A DNA stretch of 64,000 nucleotides from JANMJD01 sp963847945. GTDB taxonomy: Bacteria; Actinomycetota; Acidimicrobiia; Acidimicrobiales; Ilumatobacteraceae. Below, piece after piece: positions 28,500 to 37,814 of this stretch. How positions within the stretch are numbered: the stretch's first letter is position 1; every line of letters begins with the position of its first letter. Below the pieces are notes generated by a model, which saw only the letters and a program-made list of their open reading frames with translations, did no database searches and was not told the DNA's origin. The stretch lies in the NCBI GenBank assembly GCA_963847945.1, contig CAWKBX010000012.1, positions 62,001-126,000 of the forward strand. The letters are read 5' to 3'. The position numbers and the translations under genes were made by a program.

Positions 28500-30074
28500 A
28501 TGTCCGTGTTTGACCGCCATTGTCTCGACGTCGTGGCCTCGCTGTTGACCGGGGAGGGTCCTGTAATGGTGATCGGATCCCATCGGGCCGAGGTCATCGC
28601 GGCCCTGAGTACCGTTGGCATTGACTGGAAACCGACCACGGACCTCGACAACGCCCGAGCTGTCGTCGCCTTCGGGGCCCTCGGGTGTGACAACGAGGCG
28701 AACTCCTTGCTCGGCGAGATCTCATCACACCCGAGGGCACGGCTTGTGCCGCTGATTGTTGTGGAACCGAACGTCTCGTGCCTGGAACGACTCGGATCGC
28801 ATTCTGTGGGCGCCGACAACGCTCACTCCTCCGCCCGTCACACCGGTGCGTCGCTGACGGCGCTCGTCGAACGGTGGGGTTGGCACGAGTACCTTCGACG
28901 CGATGTCCGATCCACGCTCGGCACCATCCCGACCGCCATCGATTGGGCGACGCCGGTCGGGGCCCTGCTTGCCGGCGTTCGCACCGCTGCGGCCGACGAT
29001 GCTCAAATCAGCCATTTCGTTCGTGACTACCGGGCGATCGGTGTTCGTGTCACCGCCGAACAAACCGATCCTGGTGCACCTCGACCATTTCTGTCGGCTG
29101 TGGTGCGCACCCGGGGCGACCGGATCGAGTTGCTCAACGAGGCATTGACGTGCCTCGCAGCTCAAACCGACTCGGACTTCGAGGTCTTGTTGATGGTCCA
29201 CAGCGCGTCCAACGCCGCCGTCGCCGCCGTCGAGACCGAGCTTCGACGATTTAGCGATCGGTTCCAGGCCCAGGTGCGCATCGTCCATGTCTCTGACGGC
29301 GGCCGAACCGTTCCGTTGAACTCGGCCCTTGACGCAGCCCGCGGCGTCTACCTCGCATTCCTCGATGATGACGATGTGGTGATGAGCCACTGGGTCCAGA
29401 CATTTCGACACGGAGCGACACGGCGCCCCGGGCACATCGTTCGGTCCCTCACCGTGGATCAGCGATGGAAGCACGCCGGCGGCACAGGCAAGCACTATGA
29501 GCCTTCCGGGCCGTGGGAGCTGCCGTACTCTGCGGTGTTCGACCTGATCGTTCACCTCCATCACAATGAGAGCCCGATCTGTTCGTTCGCCCTTCCCGTG
29601 GATGGCCTGCGGAGACACGGCCTTCGATTCGATAGCCGTCTGCCGGTCGTCGAAGACTGGGACCTTTTCATCCGGTCTGCCATGTTGCTCGGCGTTCACG
29701 ATACCGCGGAGCCCACTTCGCTCTATCGCCGATGGGAGAGCTTCGGGTCGTCGATCAACCATCGCCCTCAACTGTGGTCTGCCGCACACGAGATGGTTCT
29801 CGAGAAGCTTGATGCGCTCCCGCTCCTGCTACCTGCGGGAAGCGCCCGCATCATCTCTGATCTGGCGTTCTCGCGCGATGCCTCCGGGCTGGTTCCGGCC
29901 CGCACCAAGGATCTCGAGTTTCACGTGAGGCGGCTGGCCGCCGAGCACACTGAGCTATGCCATCAACGCGACAATGCGCTGCGGCGAGTTCACGAACTCG
30001 AGACGTCGGAATGGTGGCGGATGACGGGGCCCTTCCGTTGGTTGGCGACCAAACTGCTGCGTCGGGGTCGTTGA
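28500..30074 (+). CDS. Glycosyltransferase with C-terminal coiled coil and WWR tail
   Basis: The protein has 524 residues from ATG 28500 with AGGA upstream. Residues 1-180 resemble no family that can be named. A GT2 domain follows (FLSAVVRTRGDRIELLNEAL, then YLAFLDDDDVV with the acidic metal site, and SRLPVVEDWDLFIRSAML). The end is a short coiled coil and SEWWRMTGPFRWLATKLLRR. That tail is the common S-x-WRxT-x-PxR ending of polysaccharide glycosyltransferases, probably a membrane or partner contact. It is spaced eight bases after the preceding GT2. Confidence 0.75.
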   Translation: MSVFDRHCLDVVASLLTGEGPVMVIGSHRAEVIAALSTVGIDWKPTTDLDNARAVVAFGALGCDNEANSLLGEISSHPRARLVPLIVVEPNVSCLERLGSHSVGADNAHSSARHTGASLTALVERWGWHEYLRRDVRSTLGTIPTAIDWATPVGALLAGVRTAAADDAQISHFVRDYRAIGVRVTAEQTDPGAPRPFLSAVVRTRGDRIELLNEALTCLAAQTDSDFEVLLMVHSASNAAVAAVETELRRFSDRFQAQVRIVHVSDGGRTVPLNSALDAARGVYLAFLDDDDVVMSHWVQTFRHGATRRPGHIVRSLTVDQRWKHAGGTGKHYEPSGPWELPYSAVFDLIVHLHHNESPICSFALPVDGLRRHGLRFDSRLPVVEDWDLFIRSAMLLGVHDTAEPTSLYRRWESFGSSINHRPQLWSAAHEMVLEKLDALPLLLPAGSARIISDLAFSRDASGLVPARTKDLEFHVRRLAAEHTELCHQRDNALRRVHELETSEWWRMTGPFRWLATKLLRRGR

Positions 30075-30077
30075 GGT

Positions 30078-31346
30078 ATGGCTGGCGAAGACAAGCGTCT
30101 TGGACGAGTACATGTCCCACCCCTCGATACCATTCGGGCTGTCGCGGTGGCATTCGTTCTCTTCCACCATTGTTGGGGACTCGCGGGCGCCCCGGTCGTG
30201 TCCCCAGAAATCCCTATCCTCAGATGGTCGGTCCCGCTCCATGCCTACTTCCAGGGCGCCGGGCTCGGAGTCGACATGTTCTTCGTGCTCTCCGGGTTCT
30301 TACTCGCGCTGCCCTGGCATCGACAGTCCCTGGGTGGACCAAAGGTCTCGCTGAGCAACTACTTCCGTCGCCGTCTTCTCCGAATCATTCCTCCGTACTA
30401 CGGGCTACTCCTGATCGTGCTCGTACTGCTGACACCGACCGTTGTCCCATGGGGTCGGGTAGCAGGAGAATCCGGGCTGGAGCGCATCCTTGCCCATCTG
30501 ACATTCAGCCAACAGATCTTCCCCCTGACATCCGATGGTTTCAATGTCCTTGGTTCCCTGTGGACGCTGACCATCGAGATGATTTTCTACCTCGCGCTGC
30601 CGATCATGATCGGACTCTGCCTGTTCCGACGCTGGAGATGGTCCATCCCGCTCTCCTTGCTCGTGTCAATTGGCTATCTCTGGATTGCTCGGCATTCGTT
30701 CCAGGTCGCCATCGATTTCGCCCTCGGCCAAGTCGGCAAGTATGGCGTTCCCGAAAATCAGCTACGGCCCGCCTGGCTTGCAAATCAATTTCCAACGTTC
30801 ATCATGGACTTCGTCCTTGGCATGGCGGCGGCCAACCTCGCAACGCTCATGAATGCCGGGCGGGTTCCGCGCATCAGCACGATCCTGTCTCGCCATGATG
30901 TCAGCGCCACGCTCTCCGTCCTCGGTGTCATCATCGTCGCGTCCGCCCTCTACTTGAACGGTTCGAACCGGTGGCCTGACCTGGCCTATTACACCGATCA
31001 TCTCGTCACCGCCGTCGGGACCATCCTCATGATCGTCGGTTCTCTCTCGGCACGAACATGGAGCCATCGATTTCTCAGCCTTCGCCCTCTTCGATGGCTG
31101 GGCACTATCGGGTACTCGGTCTTCCTCTGGCATATGCCCATCATTTACGTGGTGAACGGCTATCCATTTCTTGAGGGGAAATCTCCGCAATGGCGCTTCA
31201 TCGAGGTCACCGCTCGAGTAGTCCCTCTGACCTTGCTGATCTCGATCGTGTACTACCGACTCGTGGAGAAACCATTCATGTCGTCGAAAACGTCGCAATC
31301 TGTCGCGGAGATCCCCGCTCTCGCCGAGCCAACTTCCGGTACATAG
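30078..31346 (+). CDS. Acyltransferase 3 (OafA/YrhL type)
   Basis: The protein has 422 residues and about ten membrane segments. VPPLDTIRAVAVAFVLFHHCWGL contains the catalytic-type His pair, GVDMFFVLSGFLLALPW and SLWTLTIEMIFYLALP are family motifs, and GYSVFLWHMPIIYV lies near the end. It should O-acylate sugars at the membrane. It starts three bases after the coiled-coil glycosyltransferase. A second acyltransferase (10186) and the scar at 15388 show the family has been duplicated here. Confidence 0.85.
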   Translation: MAGEDKRLGRVHVPPLDTIRAVAVAFVLFHHCWGLAGAPVVSPEIPILRWSVPLHAYFQGAGLGVDMFFVLSGFLLALPWHRQSLGGPKVSLSNYFRRRLLRIIPPYYGLLLIVLVLLTPTVVPWGRVAGESGLERILAHLTFSQQIFPLTSDGFNVLGSLWTLTIEMIFYLALPIMIGLCLFRRWRWSIPLSLLVSIGYLWIARHSFQVAIDFALGQVGKYGVPENQLRPAWLANQFPTFIMDFVLGMAAANLATLMNAGRVPRISTILSRHDVSATLSVLGVIIVASALYLNGSNRWPDLAYYTDHLVTAVGTILMIVGSLSARTWSHRFLSLRPLRWLGTIGYSVFLWHMPIIYVVNGYPFLEGKSPQWRFIEVTARVVPLTLLISIVYYRLVEKPFMSSKTSQSVAEIPALAEPTSGT

Positions 31347-31350
31347 AACC

Positions 31351-31629
31351 ATGGGTGTTGAGTCGGCGTCACCAACGCCCGAGCAACTCGTGCAATCACT
31401 CGAGCAGCTCGCAACCGACTATGAACATCTTCGCCAGAGATATCTCGAGCTACAACGTGTGATGGAGGATGAGGTCACCAATCGGGTGGAGGCCGAGTTC
31501 GCCCTTGACGACTGGAAACGACAGTGCGGCAATCTCGATCGCGAGCTTGCCGCGATCCGTGCCACCCGATGGTGGCGAAGCGGTCAGCAGTTGCGCAGTG
31601 CCGCGCGCCGGATCGTGCGCCGTGGCTGA
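31351..31629 (+). CDS. Small coiled-coil protein with WWR-type tail
   Basis: The protein has 92 residues. Heptads run through LVQSLEQLATDYEHLRQRYLEL and the following helix, and the chain ends RATRWWRSGQQLRSAARRI, the same W-W-R plus basic amphipathic tail as the glycosyltransferase at 28500. It therefore looks like the detached C-terminal module of such enzymes. Its stop overlaps the GTG of the next gene. A possible role is tethering or spacing the glycosyltransferases at the membrane (inference). Confidence 0.65.
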   Translation: MGVESASPTPEQLVQSLEQLATDYEHLRQRYLELQRVMEDEVTNRVEAEFALDDWKRQCGNLDRELAAIRATRWWRSGQQLRSAARRIVRRG

Positions 31630-32323
31630 TAACCCTCCCGTCTTCATCATCGTGCGCGATCGGTTGTCCCCTCTGCTCCAGTTGTTGCAATGGCTGAAAT
31701 CCGCGCACATCGACGAGATCTACCTGATCGACAACTGCTCGACCTTCCCCCCGTTGGTTGAGTTCCTCGCCGAGAGCCACCATACGGTGGTCGCGTCCAC
31801 TCGTAACTGGGGCCACCGCGCCCCATGGCTGACGGGATCCGTCCAGCGACTGGCCCGCCATCGTGAGTTCATCGTCACCGACCCCGACGTGGTGCCCGAC
31901 GAGCACTGTCCGCTCGACGCGATCAGTTTCTTCCAAGCACTTCTCGATCGTCACCAAGACGTTCACAAGGTTGGCTTTGGCCTGCGAATCGACGACCTTC
32001 CGGCGAGCTACGCGTTGGCTTCCGAGGTCGTGGCGTGGGAGCGTCGCTTCTGGGTCAGCGAGCGCGAGCCTGGGGTGTTCAACGCTCCCATCGACACCAC
32101 GTTTGCGCTGTACCGGTCCCAGAGACACCATCGCGACGATCTCGCCCTCCGGACCGGCGCACCCTACCTCGCTCGACATCTATCCTGGTACACAGACTCC
32201 ACCGCGCTCACCGACGAGGACCGCTACTATCGGTCGCACGCCGACCCACTTGTCTCGAACTGGGATCGAGACGAGGTCGCCCGCTGGAAGCGGTGGCTGC
32301 TCGAGCGTCATCCTGGCTTGTAG
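31622..32323 (+). CDS. Glycosyltransferase-like protein (GT-A fold)
   Basis: The protein has 233 residues from GTG 31622, which overlaps the previous stop. PVFIIVRDRLSPLLQLLQWL, YLIDNCSTFPPLVEFL, RNWGHRAPW and FIVTDPDVVPDEHCPL (D-P-D metal-type motif) outline a compact GT-A domain. WSWYTDS-like aromatic sequence (HLSWYTDSTAL) lies near the C-terminus. Homologues occur in polysaccharide clusters, with substrate unknown. It directly precedes the exporter genes. Confidence 0.7.
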   Translation: MADNPPVFIIVRDRLSPLLQLLQWLKSAHIDEIYLIDNCSTFPPLVEFLAESHHTVVASTRNWGHRAPWLTGSVQRLARHREFIVTDPDVVPDEHCPLDAISFFQALLDRHQDVHKVGFGLRIDDLPASYALASEVVAWERRFWVSEREPGVFNAPIDTTFALYRSQRHHRDDLALRTGAPYLARHLSWYTDSTALTDEDRYYRSHADPLVSNWDRDEVARWKRWLLERHPGL

Positions 32324-32332
32324 CCTGCCAGG

Positions 32333-33256
32333 GTGCCTAGACCGGATATCCACGAGGCGGAGCTGCGGATTGTCGCCCCTCGACGCTCGGTTCGCCAACA
32401 TCTCACCGACATCTGGCGATATCGCGAACTGCTCCTTCAACTCGTTCGCAAGGAGTTGCACGTTCGCTACCAGAAGTCCCTGCTTGGATTTGCATGGTCC
32501 ATGGCGAACCCGCTCTTCCTCTTGGCGATCTACTCCGTGGTCTTCAGCATTCTCGGAGCGAGCTTTCGCTCCTTTCCCATCTGGATTCTCTGCGGCCTTC
32601 TGCTGTGGAACTTCTTCGGAACCGGACTGAGCACCGGCACCCAGTCCGTCACAGGAAACGCATACCTTGTCGGAAAAGTGAACTTCCCTCGTGAGGTCCT
32701 GCCACTGGCCGCAGTGGGGGCCGCAGTGGTTCACCTTTTCCTCTCGGCCTGCGTGCTGGTGACAGTTCTGCTCTTTACACGATTCAATGTCGACTGGGGG
32801 TACCTCTGGTTGACCATTCCCGCCACGGTGACCTGCATCGTCCTAGTCAGTGCACTCGCGATTCTGCTGAGCGCAATGAACGTCTATGCGCGCGATACTA
32901 CCCACCTACTCGACCTGGCACTGCTCGCATGGTTCTGGCTCACGCCGATCGTCTACCCCTTTGAATTGATGGCCGACAAGCTCGAGAAGAGCGGGATTTT
33001 CAGATACCTCCATCTTCTCAATCCGCTCGTGCCCTTGATCATGGCCGTCCAGCGAGGTGTGTACGGTGCAGCCACCGTTCAAATAGATGATGGCACTGGA
33101 ACGGGAGCCACTGTGGCAAAGAAGTTGCTCCCCGATCTCACCTCGATGTGGTATTTCCGGAACATAGTCATCGTCTTCATTTTTTCAATCATTCTCCTTG
33201 CTGGCGCCATCAAGATCTTCGATCGCGCTGAGGCAAATTTTGCGGAGGTAATGTAA
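32333..33256 (+). CDS. wzm: Polysaccharide ABC exporter, permease
   Basis: The protein has 307 residues from GTG 32333. A cytoplasmic N-terminal helix (YRELLLQLVRKELHVRYQKSLLGFAW) precedes six membrane segments, as in the ABC-2 permeases Wzm, RfbA and TagG. LLWNFFGTGLSTGTQSVTGNAYLVGKVNFPREVLPL is the family's conserved cytoplasmic loop region. With the next gene it forms the channel that moves lipid-linked glycan across the inner membrane. It overlaps the ATPase start by one base (TAATG). Confidence 0.9.
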   Translation: MPRPDIHEAELRIVAPRRSVRQHLTDIWRYRELLLQLVRKELHVRYQKSLLGFAWSMANPLFLLAIYSVVFSILGASFRSFPIWILCGLLLWNFFGTGLSTGTQSVTGNAYLVGKVNFPREVLPLAAVGAAVVHLFLSACVLVTVLLFTRFNVDWGYLWLTIPATVTCIVLVSALAILLSAMNVYARDTTHLLDLALLAWFWLTPIVYPFELMADKLEKSGIFRYLHLLNPLVPLIMAVQRGVYGAATVQIDDGTGTGATVAKKLLPDLTSMWYFRNIVIVFIFSIILLAGAIKIFDRAEANFAEVM

Positions 33257-34440
33257 TGGTCGCAATCGTGGCCGAAGATATCTCCAAGAAGTTCCGACTT
33301 TCCCAGAGCCGATCATCACTTAAGGACCGCCTCTTCAAAGGAGGGTCGGGCCATCAGCACCAGGACTTTTGGGCACTTCAGCGCCTCGACCTGACCGTTG
33401 CCGAAGGCGAGACCGTCGGCATTCTCGGACACAATGGGTCGGGAAAGTCGACGTTACTCAAATGCGTCGCTGGGATCCTTAAACCGACTACCGGAACAGT
33501 GAAGGTCCGCGGTCGGGTCGCGTCGCTTCTCGAACTCGGAGCGGGCTTCCACCCCGACCTCACCGGCCGCGAGAACGTGTTTATCAATGCAGCATTTCTC
33601 GGTATTTCGAAACGAGAGATCGAATCTAAATTCGACGAAATCGTAGCATTTGCGGAGCTTGATACCTTTATCGATCAGCAGGTGAAGTACTACTCGTCGG
33701 GGATGTTCGTACGCCTCGGCTTTGCCGTAGCCGTCAACGTCGATCCTGACATTTTGCTCGTCGATGAAGTTCTCGCCGTCGGAGACGAAGTCTTCCAACA
33801 GAAGTGCCTCGACCGTGTCGAAGACTTCCAACGTGATGGTCGCACGATTCTGTTCGTCACACACGCTGCCGATCTAGTTCGCCGCATCTGCAGCCGGGCG
33901 GTAGTTCTGCACCACGGCGACATGGTTGCCAATACCGAGCCCGGCGAAGCGATCCGGATCTTCCGGGAGCATCTCCACGGCACGATGCACGAGGTGACTC
34001 CTGCCGCCGCCGCCATCATTTCCGACTCGCCGATCCGGTTCACCGATGTCGAATTCATTCACTCGGGGCCGAGCGACCGGCGTTATCTCATCAGCGGGGA
34101 AAGCGTCCGAGTCAGCATGCACTACCAGTGCTCCGAGACGGTCGAGGATGCCGTATTGGCGTTCGAAGTACGTAATCAGCGGGGTGAGCGGATGTTTGCC
34201 ACTACTTCTGACGTCGGAGGATCACCACTGCCTGCATTGTCCGGGGAGGGAACCCTCCACATCGACATCGATAGTGTCCCATTACTCGACGGTACCTACC
34301 CAGTGAGCGTTCAACTGCGTAGGCACCACGACGGAACCACGCTGGCTATGCGCGAGAACCTCGATGCGTTCGAAGTGATGCATCCCGGCCGAGAGCAAGG
34401 GCAGGTCTTCATGCCCGCACGGTTCACCGTCGCCGGCTGA
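33256..34440 (+). CDS. wzt: Polysaccharide ABC exporter, ATPase with C-terminal cargo domain
   Basis: The protein has 394 residues. Walker A GHNGSGKST, the signature YYSSGMFVRLGFA, Walker B ILLVDEVLAVGD and the H-loop VTHAADLV are complete. Residues about 255-394 form an added beta-rich domain (IRFTDVEFIHSG to RFTVAG) like the Wzt-C domain, which in E. coli O8/O9a recognises the capped non-reducing end. GGAGG lies eight bases upstream. With the WbdD-like protein encoded at 12.9-15.1 kb this points to an export system that requires a terminal cap. Confidence 0.9.
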   Translation: MVAIVAEDISKKFRLSQSRSSLKDRLFKGGSGHQHQDFWALQRLDLTVAEGETVGILGHNGSGKSTLLKCVAGILKPTTGTVKVRGRVASLLELGAGFHPDLTGRENVFINAAFLGISKREIESKFDEIVAFAELDTFIDQQVKYYSSGMFVRLGFAVAVNVDPDILLVDEVLAVGDEVFQQKCLDRVEDFQRDGRTILFVTHAADLVRRICSRAVVLHHGDMVANTEPGEAIRIFREHLHGTMHEVTPAAAAIISDSPIRFTDVEFIHSGPSDRRYLISGESVRVSMHYQCSETVEDAVLAFEVRNQRGERMFATTSDVGGSPLPALSGEGTLHIDIDSVPLLDGTYPVSVQLRRHHDGTTLAMRENLDAFEVMHPGREQGQVFMPARFTVAG

Positions 34441-34505
34441 TCGTGGTGGCGGCCTCTCCGCCTGAAAATGTCTCGAATGGGAGTTCGGCACGGCATAGTA
34501 GGGGC

Positions 34506-35550
34506 ATGAATGTACGAAGTATTCGAGCGCTGCGTGCCGTTGCGAAGCGAATTCCACCGCTGTCGTCTTACGAGGCCAGAATCGCTGAACTGACCGCGAC
34601 GGTGACCCATCTCACCGGCGAAGTCCACGACGCCCGGGCCCAGACCGAAGTCGTTCGTACTGCCGTCCAGACTCCACCGGAGCCCGCCCAGTCACCGACA
34701 CACAGCCTGTTCGTTCCCCCAGGGCACTTTTACTCACCGATCCCATCGGTCGAGGAAGTTGCCGTACAACGCGAGCAGCTGTTCGATCTCGACCCAACCA
34801 AGATTCAGGGAGTCGACCTGCGGATCGCCGAGCAGTGGACGTTCGCTGAGTCCTTGCAACCGAACGTCGAGCGTTCGGCCTTCGCTCAGACCGAGGAGGA
34901 GGCCGGCACCCTCGGTCGCCGGTACTGGAGTAGCAACCCGGCGTTTGCTGCCGGTGATGGGCTCTTCCTGACCTTGATGCTGCAGTCATTCAAGCCCCAG
35001 AAGATGGTGGAACTGGGCTGCGGGTTCTCCTCGGCGTGCACCCTCGACACCCGAGATCTCTGGCTTGAGGGCAAGCCCGACCTCACCTTCGTCGACCCAT
35101 ACCCCCAACTCCTACAGACGTTGATTCGCGATGCCGACCGCGCCAGCGTACGCGTCCTCGAGGCTCGCAGCCAGGATCTCGATCTCGACAATCTCACATC
35201 GATGACCGCGGGCGACGTCCTGTTCGTTGACTCCACTCATATCTCCAAGACGGGCAGCGATGTCAACGCTGTACTCTTCGATCTACTGCCGGCGTTGCCT
35301 GCAGGCGCTGTTGTCCACATCCACGACATGTTCCCGGGCTTTGAGTACCCGGAGAAGTGGGTGATGGAGGGCCGCGGCGTGGAACGAGTTGTACACGGTG
35401 CGAGCGTTCCTTCAGTACAACTCCGATTTCGAGATTCTGCTCTGGCCGTCGCTGCTCGCTCGGCTCGACCCTGCTCGCTTCTTCGAGATGTTCCCACCCG
35501 CGGCCGCCAACGTCGGCGGGTCGCTGTGGCTACGTCGTCGTCGGGCCTGA
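34506..35550 (+). CDS. Methyltransferase with N-terminal coiled coil, one frameshift
   Basis: About 347 residues when joined. A basic start and short coiled coil (RIAELTATVTHLTGEV) precede VPPGHFYSPIPSVEEV and the SAM-binding VELGCGFSSACTLD; VDSTHISKTGSDVN and HIHDMFPGFEYP follow. Near 35383 one extra base shifts the frame; the shifted frame reads YTVRAFLQYNSDFEILLWPSL and stops at 35550, exactly matching the ending of the intact paralogue at 41537. It is the last gene of the exporter operon. The substrate is probably a sugar or carrier of the polymer. Confidence 0.75.
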
Positions 35551-35582
35551 GGGGCCACCCAGACGAACTGGCTGCGGGAGTT

Positions 35583-35632
35583 CCGAGGTATCAGGGCAGG
35601 CATCACGTGAGCAGGCCGAACTGATACCTCGG
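35583..35632. terminator. 12-bp inverted repeat between convergent genes
   Basis: CCGAGGTATCAG at 35583-35594 is matched perfectly by CTGATACCTCGG at 35621-35632, with a 26-base loop that contains the stop of the minus-strand secreted protein. It lies between convergent transcription units and lacks a clear T run. A bidirectional terminator or decay-blocking stem is likely. Confidence 0.5.
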
Positions 35633-36587
35633 CAGAGCACCACTGCCCACGTTCAGCACCTCAAGGACGTAGTACCCAGCGGCTTGAATAACTGGGATTT
35701 TCAATCGGCCAGAAGTGGTTGGATCGACTGTGGTTGCCGCCACAATCCCAACACCGGACCCATATGTATGGGTCGCGTCGGTAGTCGTCGGGGCCAGCCA
35801 GCGGAACGCCAACGTAGCGTCGCCCATGCTGGCGACAACAAGTGAGACTTGGTCGCCGGGGCGTAGGTAGAGCTTCCAGTAGCGCTGTTGTGCGTTGAGA
35901 TCACCGAGTTGGCGGACATTCTGGAGGACCCCGGTTCCATTGCCGGTCATCACGTTGGCACGGTCAATCGTCGGGTTCCCGACCGTCTCTGTGCCTGATG
36001 CAACCCATTCATACGGAATCCGAACTGGAGCGAAGCGGAATGTGGGAGTAGCGCCGGTGCCGACGAACTCGACGACATACGAGCCGGACGAGGTCGCAAC
36101 GTATCGCAGGTCCGTGGTTTCGCCCGGTGAGACGTCAACGCGAGCAACGGACCACGACGAGGATCCGGGAGCATGATTGCTGTCGATCCCGTTCGGATAT
36201 ACCAGACGCATCGAAATCTGCGCATCTCCCGTATTGGTTACCCAACCAGAAAACGGGTCCCCATAGTTCAAGTAGACCTTCCAGTAGCGTTGATCTGCAT
36301 TCAAATCACCGAATTGAGTGACTTCGCTGTGCGCTTCAATCGCCGCCGAGATCGGCCGCTGGCCCTCCACCTCGTACCCCGTCGGCGCGAACCCGAAGCG
36401 AACTGCTTGCCATGAAATCTACGCCGCCGAACACAAACTCGCGGTCAGCGACCAGTGGGGCGGTCGCTATGTTGGCCCCGCCAATGGAATCGGCTCGCTG
36501 AGCAGCGACAATCGACGATCCGCCAACCGTGAGGAGTGACACCGCCAGCAGCCGAACGACCCGTCCGGAAGGCGACATCGAACTCAC
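35603..36587 (-). CDS. Secreted two-repeat beta-rich protein, one frameshift
   Basis: It begins at GTG 36587, overlapping the epimerase stop, with a signal peptide (RVVRLLAVSLLTVGGSSIVAA). Near 36395 the frame shifts into the long second piece. The mature part holds two similar units: VTQFGDLNADQRYWKVYLNYGDPFS and VRQLGDLNAQQRYWKLYLRPGDQVS, each followed by a beta-sandwich-like stretch of about 100 residues. It is probably an extracellular binding or structural domain pair. It is not recognised as a named family, although pre-peptidase C-terminal-like domains look similar. Confidence 0.6.
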
Positions 36588-37648
36588 CCGACCCAGTCGA
36601 GCAGTCGTCGAACACCCGCATCCACGCTGACGACCGGAGCGTAGCCAAGTTCCAATCTGGCTGCATCGATACTGCAGGACGCCGCGCGCACATCGCCTTC
36701 TCGAAAACGGCCCGAGATCTGAGGGTCCGGAGCGTTGGCCATTGACGCCATCATGAGCGCCACGTCTCCGATCGTGGTGGCTGCTCCCGAACCGATGTCA
36801 ACTAGTCGATCGGTCTCGGGGGGATGGTTGATTGCGGCATGCAACGCGGACGCCACATCGTCGATGAACACGAAATCGCGAACGATGTTTCCATCCTCGT
36901 AGATGTCGATGACTCCACCACTCGTCGCCTGACGAGCGAAGTACGTGAGCACGCCGGTGTAGCTGTTGGTCACCGATTGACCAGGGCCGTACACGTTTTG
37001 CAGACGGAGAATTGACAGCTTGGTCTCGGTTGCCGCGCACCACGAGCGGAGGATGTCCTCCTGAGCGAGTTTCGTAGCGGCATAGACGTTCGTCGGATGA
37101 GTCTCGGTGATGCCAGCCACGCTGGCGACGGCGGTCATCGGCTGACCATTGCTGTCGACGTGATCCCACCGGCTCGCTTCGAGCATCGAACGGCGACGAG
37201 CTCCGGGATAGCGCATGGCTCCGTCGTTGCCAACCCACGCGCCATCGCCGTACACAGCCCGGCTGGACGTGAGAATGAGATGCTTGGGACGATGCTCGCT
37301 GCGGTACAAGGCGTCGAGCATGCGAGTCGTTCCGACAACGTTGACAAGCCCATGGCGCGATGCCTCGGAGAGCGACTGACCGGTACCCGTCTCGGCGGCC
37401 AAATGAACGATGACGTCGGGTTGCACCACCGCCAGCAAGGCACCCCATGCGCCCTCCGCCGTGACATCGAACGGGATGAGTTCCACACCATCGGGCAGCG
37501 CTGCGGGCCGTACCGGCACTGGGTGGACTTGCGGATGGAGGACATCAGCGGCGACGACGCGAAAGTGAGGATCCATCAGCCGCTGGCTTAGTGCACAACC
37601 GATAAACCCCGCGCCGCCTGTGATCAAGACGGTCTGCACGCCCGACAC
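36584..37648 (-). CDS. NAD-dependent sugar epimerase, dTDP-rhamnose 4-epimerase-like
   Basis: About 354 residues from GTG 37648 (GTG 37639 is also possible). VLITGGAGFIGCALS is the cofactor loop, TSSRAVYGDG and YAATK give the Ser and Tyr-Lys catalytic set, and LRLQNVYGPGQ follows. The insertion GNDGAMRYPGARRRSML after the catalytic Ser resembles that of WbiB-type dTDP-L-rhamnose 4-epimerases, which lead to 6-deoxy-L-talose; this reaction is a tentative inference. It is translationally coupled to the secreted protein downstream and divergent from the GT2 at 37815. Confidence 0.75.
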   Translation of the reverse strand: MSGVQTVLITGGAGFIGCALSQRLMDPHFRVVAADVLHPQVHPVPVRPAALPDGVELIPFDVTAEGAWGALLAVVQPDVIVHLAAETGTGQSLSEASRHGLVNVVGTTRMLDALYRSEHRPKHLILTSSRAVYGDGAWVGNDGAMRYPGARRRSMLEASRWDHVDSNGQPMTAVASVAGITETHPTNVYAATKLAQEDILRSWCAATETKLSILRLQNVYGPGQSVTNSYTGVLTYFARQATSGGVIDIYEDGNIVRDFVFIDDVASALHAAINHPPETDRLVDIGSGAATTIGDVALMMASMANAPDPQISGRFREGDVRAASCSIDAARLELGYAPVVSVDAGVRRLLDWVG

Positions 37649-37814
37649 TCTATCGACGGTCGCAACTTCCGCTTCGACGACACAAGGCGGGCAAGCGAAC
37701 TCGAACACCGCTACTCCTGATGCTGCGGACGGGGGCGTGTAGCTTGGCCGAACAGCGGCGACTTCGTGTAGGAGTGGACCCTGAGACGCGAACGCGATGG
37801 CTTCTGAGGACCTC

